Assembly (NCBI GenBank): GCA_011763485.2 | Contig: JAANSK020284824.1 | Location: forward strand, 1-20,342 | DNA from: Isoetes engelmannii | Taxonomy: Eukaryota > Streptophyta > Lycopodiopsida > Isoetales > Isoetaceae | Length of the DNA stretch: 20,342 nucleotides | Direction of reading: 5' to 3' | Part shown: positions 1 to 8,133 of the stretch, piece after piece | Layout: each line of letters starts with the position of its first letter | How positions within the stretch are numbered: the first letter of the stretch is position 1 | Position numbers and translations under genes: made by a program | The notes under the pieces: model-generated | Seen by the model: only the letters and a program-made list of their open reading frames with translations | Told to the model about the DNA's origin: nothing | Databases searched by the model: none

Positions 1-335
1 ATGGAGAAGTGTGTGATCATGTCCAGCCCTACCACTGGAGCGAGAAGGTAGTCCAGCACACTAGCCCCACCGTCATGCCTGTCACTCCTGCAGATAATGC
101 CCCCTGACTGTGGCCACCTGTGCATGCCATTACAGATCACCATGTCAAAAACCTGACAAAGTTGGACCAGCTCTCGTCCAAAGGACGTAGCTACCGTATC
201 CTGTGAATGTCGCTCATGCTGACGAGCGGATGTGGGGAGCCAGAGCGGGTCAGAATCGGCGTCACCTTGGATGGCAACCGCCTGTAGCTGCAAGTACACA
301 TTTCTAAGGAATTGAACACATGAAGATATTGATTA
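1..335 (-). mobile_element. LINE (non-LTR retrotransposon) endonuclease-domain fragment
   Basis: Read on the minus strand, one frame gives a stretch containing GRELVQLCQVF, then NGMHRWPQSG (about 190-100). The next frame gives HDGGASVLDYLLAP (about 80-30). This order (D..N..GREL, NG, WPQSG, then S-V-x-D-Y) is the C-terminal part of the apurinic-like EEP endonuclease of LINE elements; the SVLDY segment at 42-62 carries the conserved Ser and Asp. The change of frame near 90-100 shows the copy is broken. The conserved GDFN motif expected upstream is not clear, so the 5' side is eroded near 335. The reverse transcriptase would lie left of the window, which cannot be seen. Identification is from motif recognition, not a search. 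Confidence 0.72.
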
Positions 336-627
336 TATCTTTTCTTTTCGGAGCAAAATTCACACTCCCATGAAAAATGCTTTCTATTCTTAACCAAAAA
401 AATGTTGCTCCTTTCAAGGCATGGTGGTCAATACGTAAGCCCATAAGCAAGTTGTACTACCATTGGAGAGTACCAAGTTAGCATAAGTTTCGCTGCATAG
501 ATGGTAGACAAGAAAATGCATAGTATATGAGAAGATGATCCAAGCATACATGAGTTTGAAAAAGCAAATGGCATTACATCATATTAGCCGCACGTGTTTT
601 GAATTGGGATAAACCAAGAATCGCTGC

Positions 628-745
628 TTAAGACAATATTAGCCATGCTTACTTAAGACAATATTAGCCATGCTTACTGGATATTCATATACTGTAATGC
701 AAAGCTTGCACTAGTCCAATTAATGCAAAGCTTGCACTAGTCCAA
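628..745. repeat. Two adjacent short tandem duplications (25 and 26 bp)
   Basis: TTAAGACAATATTAGCCATG and a few flanking bases occur at 628 and again at 653 (period 25). Directly after, TAATGCAAAGCTTGCACTAG with flank occurs at 695 and again at 721 (period 26). Both pairs are identical over the unit, so they are recent slippage or repair duplications about 45 bp apart. Confidence 0.85.
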
Positions 746-1010
746 AAGCTGGATTTCGTAGCTATATACTGGATTGTAAGGAAACTGCACATGGAGAAGC
801 ATAAAATAATACATAATTGATGCCACAATTTCAAAGGCTCATCCTGATGTGGCAAGTCTTTTCATGCTAAAAGCATAGGATAGGCATCAAACTGCTTGTT
901 AAATCACGTTCATAGAAAAAGTTGAGGGAACATACGTTGGTACAAAAACTAGGTTCCAAAGAGCCATGAAGTATACAAAGAGACAAGGATTTGCTACAAG
1001 GTCCCAAATT

Positions 1011-1124
1011 GATGGCATACAAGTGTTGAGGGCTTCTGCAATTGTAGTAACAATGGCATACTAGTACAAGAGTTTGTGGAGGAGCTCCTGATGGCACAAA
1101 AGTGTTGAGAACTTCTGCCATTGT
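1011..1124. repeat. Pair of 35-bp direct repeats, 79 bp apart
   Basis: GATGGCATACAAGTGTTGAG with following bases at 1011-1045 recurs as GATGGCACAAAAGTGTTGAG at 1090-1124, with a few mismatches. The copies are older than those at 628-745. Confidence 0.75.
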
Positions 1125-2065
1125 GCAAGGCAAATAGATTATCATTTCAGCATAGCAATATAATCAATAGCTTCTTGGTTTTAGTCTGGAATGACCTGCA
1201 ATAAAAACTAGTTTAAGTAACTAGGAAGGCCTTGAAAATAAACACAATGACAGCTGCAATTCAATTCTTCCCACATGGAAGAAATCATCAAATATGCTTT
1301 CATCATTGTGATAAATGAAATAGAAACAGACGAACTCTAACAACAAAACGAGAGTCGCATGCATAAATGTTCAAGAATAAATCTCCATTTAGAGTACGAT
1401 GACTTGACAGACAATAAAGCATTAGAACTTTTGCTAAAACTAAATGTATTACTACACACAACTTAACTTCCAATTGCTTCAAATCACGTCACTGCTTCAA
1501 GTAACCTTATTCATTTCTTCAGGAACATATGAGCCACCTGAATACTGGATGCCGTTGAAGCAAATAGGGATCTGAGATTATATAAGAAGGGGGTGATTGT
1601 AGATCGAAACTGCATCAGAGGAAGTGAAAATGGTATCCAGAATTAACCGTGATGAAGCTAATCCTGTAAGCCAAATCCGGCTCCTAGAAGAACCTTGTTA
1701 GCCGAAAACTGAAATTCGCATCTAGGATAGGTTTTTTCCTTCTCTGGCTTCACGCCTCTTCAAATAGAAATGAGACTTTCTGATACCATGGCTTGAAGCT
1801 GGGTGTTCTACACCAGTAAGGAACGGCCCTGCACTAGTAGCTCCATAGTAGCATGATGACCTAATCATTTCATTACAAACCACCCAAAGTGTGGAGTAAA
1901 AGTACGTACACCATTACACAATCCATCTCTAACAGTGATCCCGATAAACCCACTTTCTTGGGGAGCAGGTGAAATTTGTTACAAATTTAAACTCTTCGGT
2001 TATTTTTAGAGACAACACCTATATATGTGTTTAGAAAAAATTTCTATTGTCAGCTTTTAAAGTTT

Positions 2066-2968
2066 GCACATTACCTGTTTGGTAGTGCAGAAGGAGGACG
2101 TTCATCATTCTATTATTTCAGACCTGCAAACTGAAAATTCAAAAACCAGGAGGAGATTGGTTGTATACCATATAAAGGTGCTATTTGGAGAATTGTTTCT
2201 GCATTTTATTGATTATTAACCATAGATTACATCAAAATGGCCCATGTGACAGGTGTAGCAATATTTTTTCTTTTAGCACGAGGCCAAAACATAAAGGTAA
2301 TTTGTCGCTTGATCTTCTGGATCTTCTAGGGTTTACTATTTGGGACAACTGCTTCTTTGTTTATGAGATACTGTATCTTTCTTGTGATTATCCAGGTGTT
2401 ATCACAAATATTGCGCAAATCTAAGCAGAGATGTTTTGTCGTTCCCAATGTAAAGGGCCAGGGGAGTGGTCAAGAAGGTATGAAGGTGCAATAGTAAGCA
2501 TTATATTGCTTTCTTATGTATCATACCTTCTTTCTTTAGCATCAATTATTTATTCATCTGTTCCAGGACTCTGAAACCAATTTTCATATATGTGCTTGGA
2601 GCAGAAGCAGGATTTTATGAAAAGCCCATTGCGACTCTTGATTTTGCATCCCTTTATCCTTCGGTTTTTCCCCCAAGTGATTTTTTTCATCCGGGCCGTA
2701 ATACGCTTGCTGTTTGATTTGTACAGGTCCCATAGGCAAAACTTTATTCTATTCTATTCTATTCTATTCTATTATGATGGCCTACAACTTGTGTTGTTGC
2801 ACTCTGGTATATTTTTGATGAAGCCACGTGCCTTTTTATGGATGCATTAATAATGTTGTGGCATGCTCTCCAGGTGAAAGCAGATGATTTGAGCAGGTTA
2901 AATTTGCCCCCAGAAGAATACATAAGACTCCATCTGGAGAAACCTTTGTGCGGTCTACACTAGAAAAG
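2066..2968 (+). pseudogene. POLD1: Unprocessed pseudogene of DNA polymerase delta catalytic subunit (POLD1), partial
   Basis: Five exon-like blocks match the central part of plant POLD1 (end of the exonuclease domain into the polymerase domain). Block a, 2066-2296, reads [19 protein letters not shown], then AHVTGV and LLARGQNIK. Block b, 2396-2493, reads VLSQILRKSKQRCFVVPNVK. Block c, 2592-2663, reads GFYEKPIATLDFASLYPS, which is polymerase motif A with its catalytic Asp. Block d, 2771-2806, reads IMMAYNLCCCTL. Block e, 2874-2968, reads NLPPEEY, TPSGETFVRS. Introns lie between them at phase 0, with GT...AG at 2297-2395 and 2807-2873, so this is a copy of genomic DNA, not of mRNA. It is broken: part of the YCLKDAYLP..LLDKLM segment of block a is lost with frame changes, blocks b (near 2478) and e (near 2922) each lack a base, and the acceptor before block c (TAT in place of CAG) is gone. 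The motif C (YGDTDS) half of the gene is not found downstream. In a living gene this enzyme replicates the lagging strand in the nucleus. Confidence 0.85.
2726..2773 (+). mobile_element. Probable LINE 3'-tail fragment ending in (ATTCT)n
   Basis: GGTCCCATAGGCAAAACTTT is followed by five copies of ATTCT plus ATT. The minus strand near 9645-9700 has GGTCCCATAAGCCAATCGG and, 30 bases on, CTCTATTCTATTCTATT. Sharing both the GGTCCCATA-GC block and the TTCTA microsatellite tail suggests a 3' end of one non-LTR family with a pentanucleotide tail. It sits immediately before POLD1-like block d where the splice acceptor should be. No clear target-site duplication was found. Confidence 0.45.
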
Positions 2969-3101
2969 GTACTTGCTAGTGGAGTTTGAGTTTTTATTAA
3001 TGTCTCCTGATCGAATGATTTACTTGAGGTAGCACATGAAGACACCTAGTTTTTGCTGGTCAATTGAAGGAGGGGAAGTTAATGTTTTCAAGTTTCACTG
3101 A

Positions 3102-3369
3102 GGATTTACCTTGGATTTTGACCAAGTGTTGACCGAAAAGTTTGACCAAAGCAGTTGAACTGTTTGACCATAAATTTGACCGCAAGTTCCACATAATGTT
3201 TGACTGGAGGTTGACCAATGATGTTCCCAAGGGTTGACCAAGGATTTGACCGAGGTTGACAAGGCTCTTGACCATGGGTTGACCACAGTTTGACTGAGGG
3301 TTGACTAACAAGTTTGACCAAGGATTGGCATTGGATTTTGACCAAGTGTTGACCGAGAAGTTTGACATA
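3102..3369. repeat. Degenerate minisatellite of TTGAC (W-box core) motifs
   Basis: TTGAC occurs 18 times on the plus strand in about 255 bp, mostly as TTTGACC(A/G) or GTTGACC, at irregular spacing of about 9-20 bp. The block around TGGATTTTGACCAAGTGTTG at 3112 recurs at 3332, so the array also has a 220-bp higher-order repeat. The open frames here on the minus strand arise because the repeat lacks stop codons there; they are not genes. TTGACC/T is the core site of WRKY transcription factors, but no intact gene adjoins the array. Confidence 0.85.
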
Positions 3370-3640
3370 GGATATTGGGGAATCTTTGTGAAGCTTGCGA
3401 AAATCTTTGAGAATCTAAGGGAATCTTTAAAAAAAACTTTGAGGATCCGCAGAAATCTTGATGGAATTTCAAATATGGAGAAATCGTCATAGAATTTAAA
3501 GAAATCTAGGAGAATCTACATAGAATCTTGGAGACTCTAGAGGAATCTTGAAATAATCTTTGCGAATCTAGGGGAATCTCAATAGGATCTTGGAGAATCA
3601 ATGGGAATCTTGGGAGAATCCTTGAGATCTAGGAATCCAT
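3370..3640. repeat. Degenerate minisatellite of GAATCT motifs
   Basis: Starting where the TTGAC array stops, the plus strand repeats (G)GAATCT(T/A)(G/T)G(G)A about every 12-25 bp, for example GGGAATCTTGGGAGAATCC near 3601. The units are diverged. No coding or structural function is visible. Confidence 0.75.
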
Positions 3641-4737
3641 AATTTCTGTGTTGTGTATAATTAGTGCATTTGGAAGCTCAATCCAGCAGTAACAAACTAG
3701 TTTAGATACAAATAGGTTACGAGTTTGAGTGATATAAGGTGATTGGGGGAAGGACCCAATTTATCACTGTTATTGTGGTGTGTGCATCTCATAGACTAGT
3801 TGGCGTATGGTGGGCATTAAAAATGCTCTTTTGTTCTTCCTTTATTGGGGTCATAATATGTGCATCTCCTAAACTAATTTGGTCTTCAATGGAAATTAAG
3901 AATGCTCTTTTGTCCTTCCTTTGTTGCGTCTTTCTAGTTTTCTAAAACCCCCCCCCCCCCTTCCTTTTCATTAGTGGCTTCTTTTTTTCAGTGGCTTCGT
4001 TTCCATGGTCAATGATGGTGTGATCATTTCTGGCACCGGGGAAAGCGCATCCTCTGGGTGGCTCCTTGCAACATGTTTGAAGCAGCTATGACACCATTAC
4101 TATTACATTTACCTTGCTGCGAACATGCACTGGAGTTTTTTCTTTGTTATTCAAATGCAAACAGCCAGCAAATATGTATATGCAATAATTCGAAGTGTTA
4201 TGCTGATACTTGCTAATAAGTCCCCATACCTCTTGAAATCGGATTTCATGGTGCTAGAACAAATAGCCTTTTATGAGGCAAAGGATGTAATTATCTTTTT
4301 GTTTTCCTTCAATTTGTGGTTTGATAAGCTCAAGATATGGGAACCTCTTTGTATATACCTTACAAAAAAAAACCCTATTTTTAGTCACATACTATACTAG
4401 AGTTGCTTAAAAATACGAACCCTATATCCTGCTAAAAAGGAAAATCTATGTCATGTGGGCAATTCCGACCGGTAGGATATTCATGTAGATGATTTCGTCT
4501 GAGGGGATGTAATTTCATCTTGAGGAATTGCTTGGGTGTGGTTCCTTTGGATGGTATTGAGACGACGTGTTCCCATTGAAAGGTATAGCTTTGGACGACA
4601 AGGATCATTCTAGTGCGCAGATGGCTAAGATCGAAGAGAAAATACATGCACTCTTAGGTAATAGAAACAGAGGCCTTGCAATGGAACCCATTGGGAGGGG
4701 ATATGTGATTTTGGAACATATCGATCTAGCCGAGGAA
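3641..4737. other. Intergenic stretch with one 78-bp tandem duplication and a C13 run
   Basis: No gene recognised. A diverged tandem pair starts at 3781 and 3859 (TGTGCATCTC...ATGCTCTTTTGT.CTTCCTTT), ending near 3930. A run of 13 C lies at 3948-3960. The open stretch at 4125-4400 has no recognisable motif and a strongly AT-rich, hydrophobic translation typical of chance frames. The plus frame at 4567-4848 likewise matches no family I know and runs into the fold-back copy below. Confidence 0.5.
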
Positions 4738-4821
4738 GATAACCAAAAAAAGCGTGATCGAGGTTGTACGTCAGAGGCCACATATTTTTGGTTATCAACT
4801 GAGGCAAATGTTATCAGTACT
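4738..4821. mobile_element. Miniature copy of the fold-back (GATAACC...GGTTATC) repeat family
   Basis: GATAACCAAAAA at 4738 and its inverse TTTTTGGTTATC at 4785-4796 bound a 59-bp unit. Its interior (GATCGAGGTTGTACGTCAGA, GGCCACATATTT) matches the left arm of the hairpin at 6788-6949 with few changes. Just right of it, GTTATCAGTACTC at 4810-4822 matches the half-palindrome of the array at 7049-7285. So both parts of the main cluster are present here in the same order, reduced by deletion. Confidence 0.65.
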
Positions 4822-5793
4822 CGACTACTACTAAGAATAATAGAATAGAACCAAACCACGGGGATCAATAAGCCATGGAACCGATACAATGGGCTAGAAC
4901 AACCCAAACATCATTAAATATAACGAAATCGTTACAAAACTTTGTCAAAAATCCAGATGAAACTATGGCTTGGCCTTTAGGCCAGACAATCAAATCAGAC
5001 TTTAGTTCTATATAATAATATATGATTCATGTTGTCTAAACATAATCAAACCAATAGTTCGATACTTAGTGGTCTAGAATAATTGTTGTACCTCCACAAT
5101 AAACTACCCACTTATTTTGGATCTATTCTTCTCTCATTTTGTATAACTCCTCCCTAAGCTTGCAAAGCTGAAGAGGAGAGAGGTCTTCTTGTACTAAGAA
5201 GTTGGTATCTTTGAGATTATTGTTGTATTGAAGAATATGAACTCGACTAAGTGCATCATGGAATTGTAACAAAAGATGGCGATGGTGATCAAGTCTTATG
5301 ACTTCTATTGGACAAGCAAAGACTATTCCATCAACATGTACATGCATGAAATTATAAAAAAATGCAAAGGCTCATTCAGATCAGAGTAAGTGTATGTCGT
5401 CATCTCTGCAATCCCTATGAGATGCAAATTTAGAGCTTTAGTATCCAAGCCCTGACCTTGCTCATCCCTTGGATGTGCATATTCCCCTTCCACTATACTT
5501 TCTTGTGTTTTGCGCTCCATTGAGACCTCCACTGAGACTTCCACACTGAGACCTCCACTGTCTGTGAGAGTTCTGACCATTATAGTCAATAACCAAGGTA
5601 AGAACTAACTTTAAGTGTTGTACCCATGTCGAAATAGACATTGTCATAGATGAGCCTTCAATCATCCCTCAGAATAAATATGTTGAACATAATCTCATAA
5701 TGCCAATCCATGAGGCAAGTGTTGGACCTGAGCATCTAAAACATGAATAAGGTCATGATGTTGTTGCATATCAAGATGTGTGTCTCAGAAATC
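4822..5793. other. No gene recognised
   Basis: Minus-strand open stretches at 5123-5347 and 5323-5589 have a varied, protein-like composition but no motif I can name, and no start or splice structure supports a gene. A small imperfect repeat (GAGACCTCCACTG) lies at 5521-5560. The region may be the relic of a repeat; I cannot assign a family. Confidence 0.4.
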
Positions 5794-5910
5794 CCAGAAG
5801 AGGAGGTTAACCCTCCCCTTGAGGGAATGATGAGTAGTAACCTTCGAGGTCGGCAGGCCGAGAGGGTTATTTCCCATGAATCCAGAAAGGGGAGGTTTGG
5901 CCTCCTCCGG
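5794..5910. mobile_element. Hairpin (inverted-repeat) element related to 7313-7428
   Basis: AGGAGGTTAACCCTCCCCTT on the left pairs with AAGGGGAGGTTTGGCCTCCT on the right, and inside this GGGAA...TAACCT pairs with AGGGTTATTTCCC around a CGGCAGGCCG loop. The left arm also resembles GGGGGTTAATCCCCTTTGAG of the hairpin at 7313-7428, pointing to one family of short non-autonomous elements. No coding capacity. Confidence 0.6.
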
Positions 5911-6787
5911 TGGATCTTTTGCCATGTTTGGCTTCTGAGTTGTGCGAGATTTGGACGAAGGTCTAGGAAAAGTGAGATCTTGCAAAGGCATACCATTGTA
6001 GAGGGTTGAATTGTAGATTTGGGCACATCTCCTGGGCCAGAATTGATGCAAAATTTTTGCAAAAGGTCTGCCACAAAATGCAAGGGGATTTGTTGGGTCG
6101 TTTCTCGATATGGGTCATGTAAAAATTGCTTGAAAGAGAGATTGTATAAAGTATGCTGCATTCCGACGGCTTAAGAGGCTTTTTAATTTGGAAACTCTTT
6201 TCCCGCATAGTTTGCATTCCTTTTCCGAGAATAAAAATGAATCAGCTTAATGGATACTTTGTTTCCAAGCCACAAACCGAGAGAAAATCCTTATCGTAGG
6301 TAAAATTCCTTTTCTTTTCAAACAAACATCGAGAGTTTAGTGATGTTCGAAAGGGATTATTGTTCCCTGCTTACTTATGCCATCTTAAAAAGATCTTTGA
6401 AAAGAAAGAAGTCCATCTTCAGATGCCAAAATGTCTCTGAGACACAAAGCCATCTTTGGTACCGAAACAGAAACAAAACATCCCTGGCGACGAATAGAGC
6501 CAAAACAAAGAAGAGGAATAGAGTGAAATATTTTGGCAATTTTGGCATATTCGGGTGGTTTTTAGAGTAATCACTTACAATATTCTTCGACAATGTTATG
6601 CAATATAACCATCCCGAGATCTGACGAGGGGCAATGGATGGATCAAGATAACCTACAAGGGCCACTTGTTAAGGCCCATTTCCATCCCAAAAACAATAAT
6701 GATAACCAAAAAACAATGAGAACGAAACAAACAAGGACGCTCGCGCTACAGATGAGTCTGATAAGGTAAGGTTATTGGACTAGCAGA
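5911..6787. other. No gene recognised
   Basis: Overlapping minus-strand open stretches at 5736-6217 differ in frame and show no known domain; they cross the hairpin above. 6340-6665 is open on both strands but again without motifs. GAGTCTGATAA at 6754-6764 and again at 6786-6796 marks the approach to the fold-back cluster. Confidence 0.4.
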
Positions 6788-6949
6788 GTCTGATAACCAA
6801 AAATGTGTGACCGAGGTTGTACGTCCGAGGCCAGATATTTAACACGTAAGGCCGAGGCCCGCTAGGGCTGAAGGCTGGGCCGAGGCCTTACGTGCCAAAT
6901 ATGTGGCTGAGGACGTAGAGCCAAGGTCACGCATCTTTGGTTATCAGAC
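6788..6949. mobile_element. 162-bp hairpin element, MITE-like
   Basis: GTCTGATAACCAAAAATGTG at the left end is the inverse of CATCTTTGGTTATCAGAC at the right end. The pairing continues through ACGTCCGAGGCCAGATATTT against AAATATGTGGCTGAGGACGT and, nearer the centre, CACGTAAGGCCGAGGCCC against GGGCCGAGGCCTTACGTG. Only about 20 bases remain as a loop, so nearly the whole element is one imperfect palindrome. It carries no gene. The structure suits a fold-back or MITE-type element moved by a transposase encoded elsewhere; the terminal sequence does not let me name the superfamily. Confidence 0.75.
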
Positions 6950-7048
6950 GAGGCGAAGTCCGATAACCGCCTTATCGGGCTTGTATACGAGGAGAAAAAT
7001 GCTAACTTTTTCCTAACCATTCAAAAAATAAAAAATGCCAACTTAACC

Positions 7049-7285
7049 AGTACTGATAACTAGTTATCAGTACTCCTCCAGCATTGGTAACTAATTATCA
7101 GTACTCATGTAGTACTGATAACTAATTATCAGTAATCCTCTAGTACAAATAACTAGTTATCAGTACTCGTGTAGTACTGATAATATCGGTACTGGAGGAG
7201 TACTGATATCTAGTTATCACTACTCCTCCAGTACTGATAACTAGTTATCAGCCTGCACCAGTACTGATAACCAAAAATAACAGAC
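7049..7285. repeat. Array of eight 26-bp palindromes at about 31-bp spacing
   Basis: The first unit, 7049-7074, is a perfect palindrome (AGTACTGATAAC, then TAGTTATCAGTACT). Related units begin near 7080, 7111, 7142, 7173, 7199, 7230 and 7260. They are separated by 5-base linkers (CCTCC, CATGT, CCTCT, CGTGT, GGAGG, CCTCC). Unit five is shortened. The last unit runs into GATAACCAAAAATAACAGAC, the same sequence as the end of the 6788-6949 hairpin, so array and hairpin belong together. Each unit could extrude as a cruciform or pair with any other unit in either direction. Confidence 0.85.
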
Positions 7286-7312
7286 TCTCTCTTCACACAC
7301 AAGAGTCTGATA

Positions 7313-7428
7313 GAGGGGGTTAATCCCCTTTGAGAGCCTGTTATAGCTGATAAACAGGCGAGCCCGGGAGGGCGAGCTTGTTTATCTCAGCCATAACAGG
7401 CAAGCAAGAGGGATTGACCCCCTTAACC
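7313..7428. mobile_element. Second hairpin of the fold-back cluster
   Basis: GGGGGTTAATCCCC.TTTGAGAG and GCCTGTTATAGCTGATAAAC on the left pair with GTTTATCTCAGCCATAACAGGC and GCAAGAGGGATTGACCCCC on the right, around a GCGAGCCCGGGAGGGCGAGC centre. Arms are about 50 bp with a few mismatches. Just before it, CAGACTCT at 7281 and AGAGTCTG at 7302 form a smaller inverted pair. Confidence 0.75.
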
Positions 7429-7440
7429 GACAGGCAAGCA

Positions 7441-7605
7441 GCCTCACCCAAAGCTGCACCCGCAGCTGAATTATCAACTTCAAAAGCCAGATTATTACAG
7501 GTTCGGCACCCCCATAGCTGGATTATCAGCTCCACAGCCGGATTATCATAGGCTCGGCAGCCCCATAGCTCCACAACCAGATTATCACAGGCTCGGCACC
7601 CTCCA
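7441..7605. repeat. Diverged tandem repeat of about 50 bp containing GATTATC
   Basis: Units contain CCCATAGCTGGATTATCAGC, CACAGCCGGATTATC and AGGCTCGGCA(G/C)CC, repeated about three times with internal half-unit similarity. The repeating minus-strand peptide (ELWGCR..., QLWGCR...) at 7341-7574 comes from this periodicity and is not accepted as a protein. The block adjoins the second hairpin and shares the TTATC motif with it. Confidence 0.7.
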
Positions 7606-8133
7606 AGACTCGTGCTGCTACCTTCTTACAATTTTTGTTGTTGAATAGGTGCCTGTTATGCTCTATCACAGAGCTTAGATCAACGGCTGGGACTTCTTGG
7701 ATTAGAAAGCATGTGGGTTAAGGAAGTTTAACACGAGAAGTTATCACACACACTAAAGGTATCCTTATCTTGAGTCACTTGTGGGTGAGCGCAAAACAAA
7801 GACAAGCACTAAGAAAACACAACTATAAACGGGGGTTTGACAAGGCACGACATTTAATTTAGATAGACAATACCACTTGTACTAAAGCATCATACATTGG
7901 CCTTCAAATTCCTAATATTCCAATGCTTTATAGTGCATAATAACATAAAATTTCTTGATTACAAAATTAGAGTGGTCCAGGGATTAAACACTATATAAAG
8001 CAAAGGCCAGCAGCTTGGCATTCTGGGCCATAACTTGGAAGTAATTGCGAGTGAGAATAAGTCCTTCAATTCATCTAAGCATGAATAATCAATTAAACCA
8101 GTAAGCTGCTAGCAAATAGCTTCAGCTTTCAAT
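7606..8133. other. Spacer and probable 3' flank of the germin-like gene
   Basis: No gene recognised. The part next to 8134 is where the minus-strand germin-like transcript should end, but there is no canonical AATAAA on that strand. Confidence 0.4.

Larger units (their letters stand above)
421..2065. other. No gene recognised; AT-rich interspersed DNA
   Basis: No frame on either strand shows a recognisable domain or a convincing splice structure. The minus-strand open stretch at 867-1145 is made of two diverged copies of a short repeat and is not taken as a gene. Short local duplications are listed separately. Upstream exons of the POLD1 relic that follows might have been here but none could be recognised. 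Confidence 0.5.

Noticed and set aside
867-1145. 92-codon minus-strand frame
   Set aside because: Contains two copies of the 35-bp repeat at 1011-1124 and no domain; likely a chance frame.
3060-3368. Three overlapping minus-strand frames rich in N, S, V, Q
   Set aside because: They are the TTGACC minisatellite read in three phases; the unit has no stop on that strand.
5123-5347. 74-codon minus-strand frame ending in REELYKMREE
   Set aside because: Composition is protein-like, but I recognise no family and see no exon structure, so no gene is called.
7049-7285. CRISPR-like array (regular units and spacers)
   Set aside because: Spacers are only 5 bases and similar to each other, the repeats are full palindromes, and the context is a plant nuclear genome with introns.
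7341-7574. Minus-strand peptide with ELWGCR repeats
   Set aside because: It follows the tandem repeat at 7441-7605 and crosses the 7313-7428 hairpin; no start context or domain.
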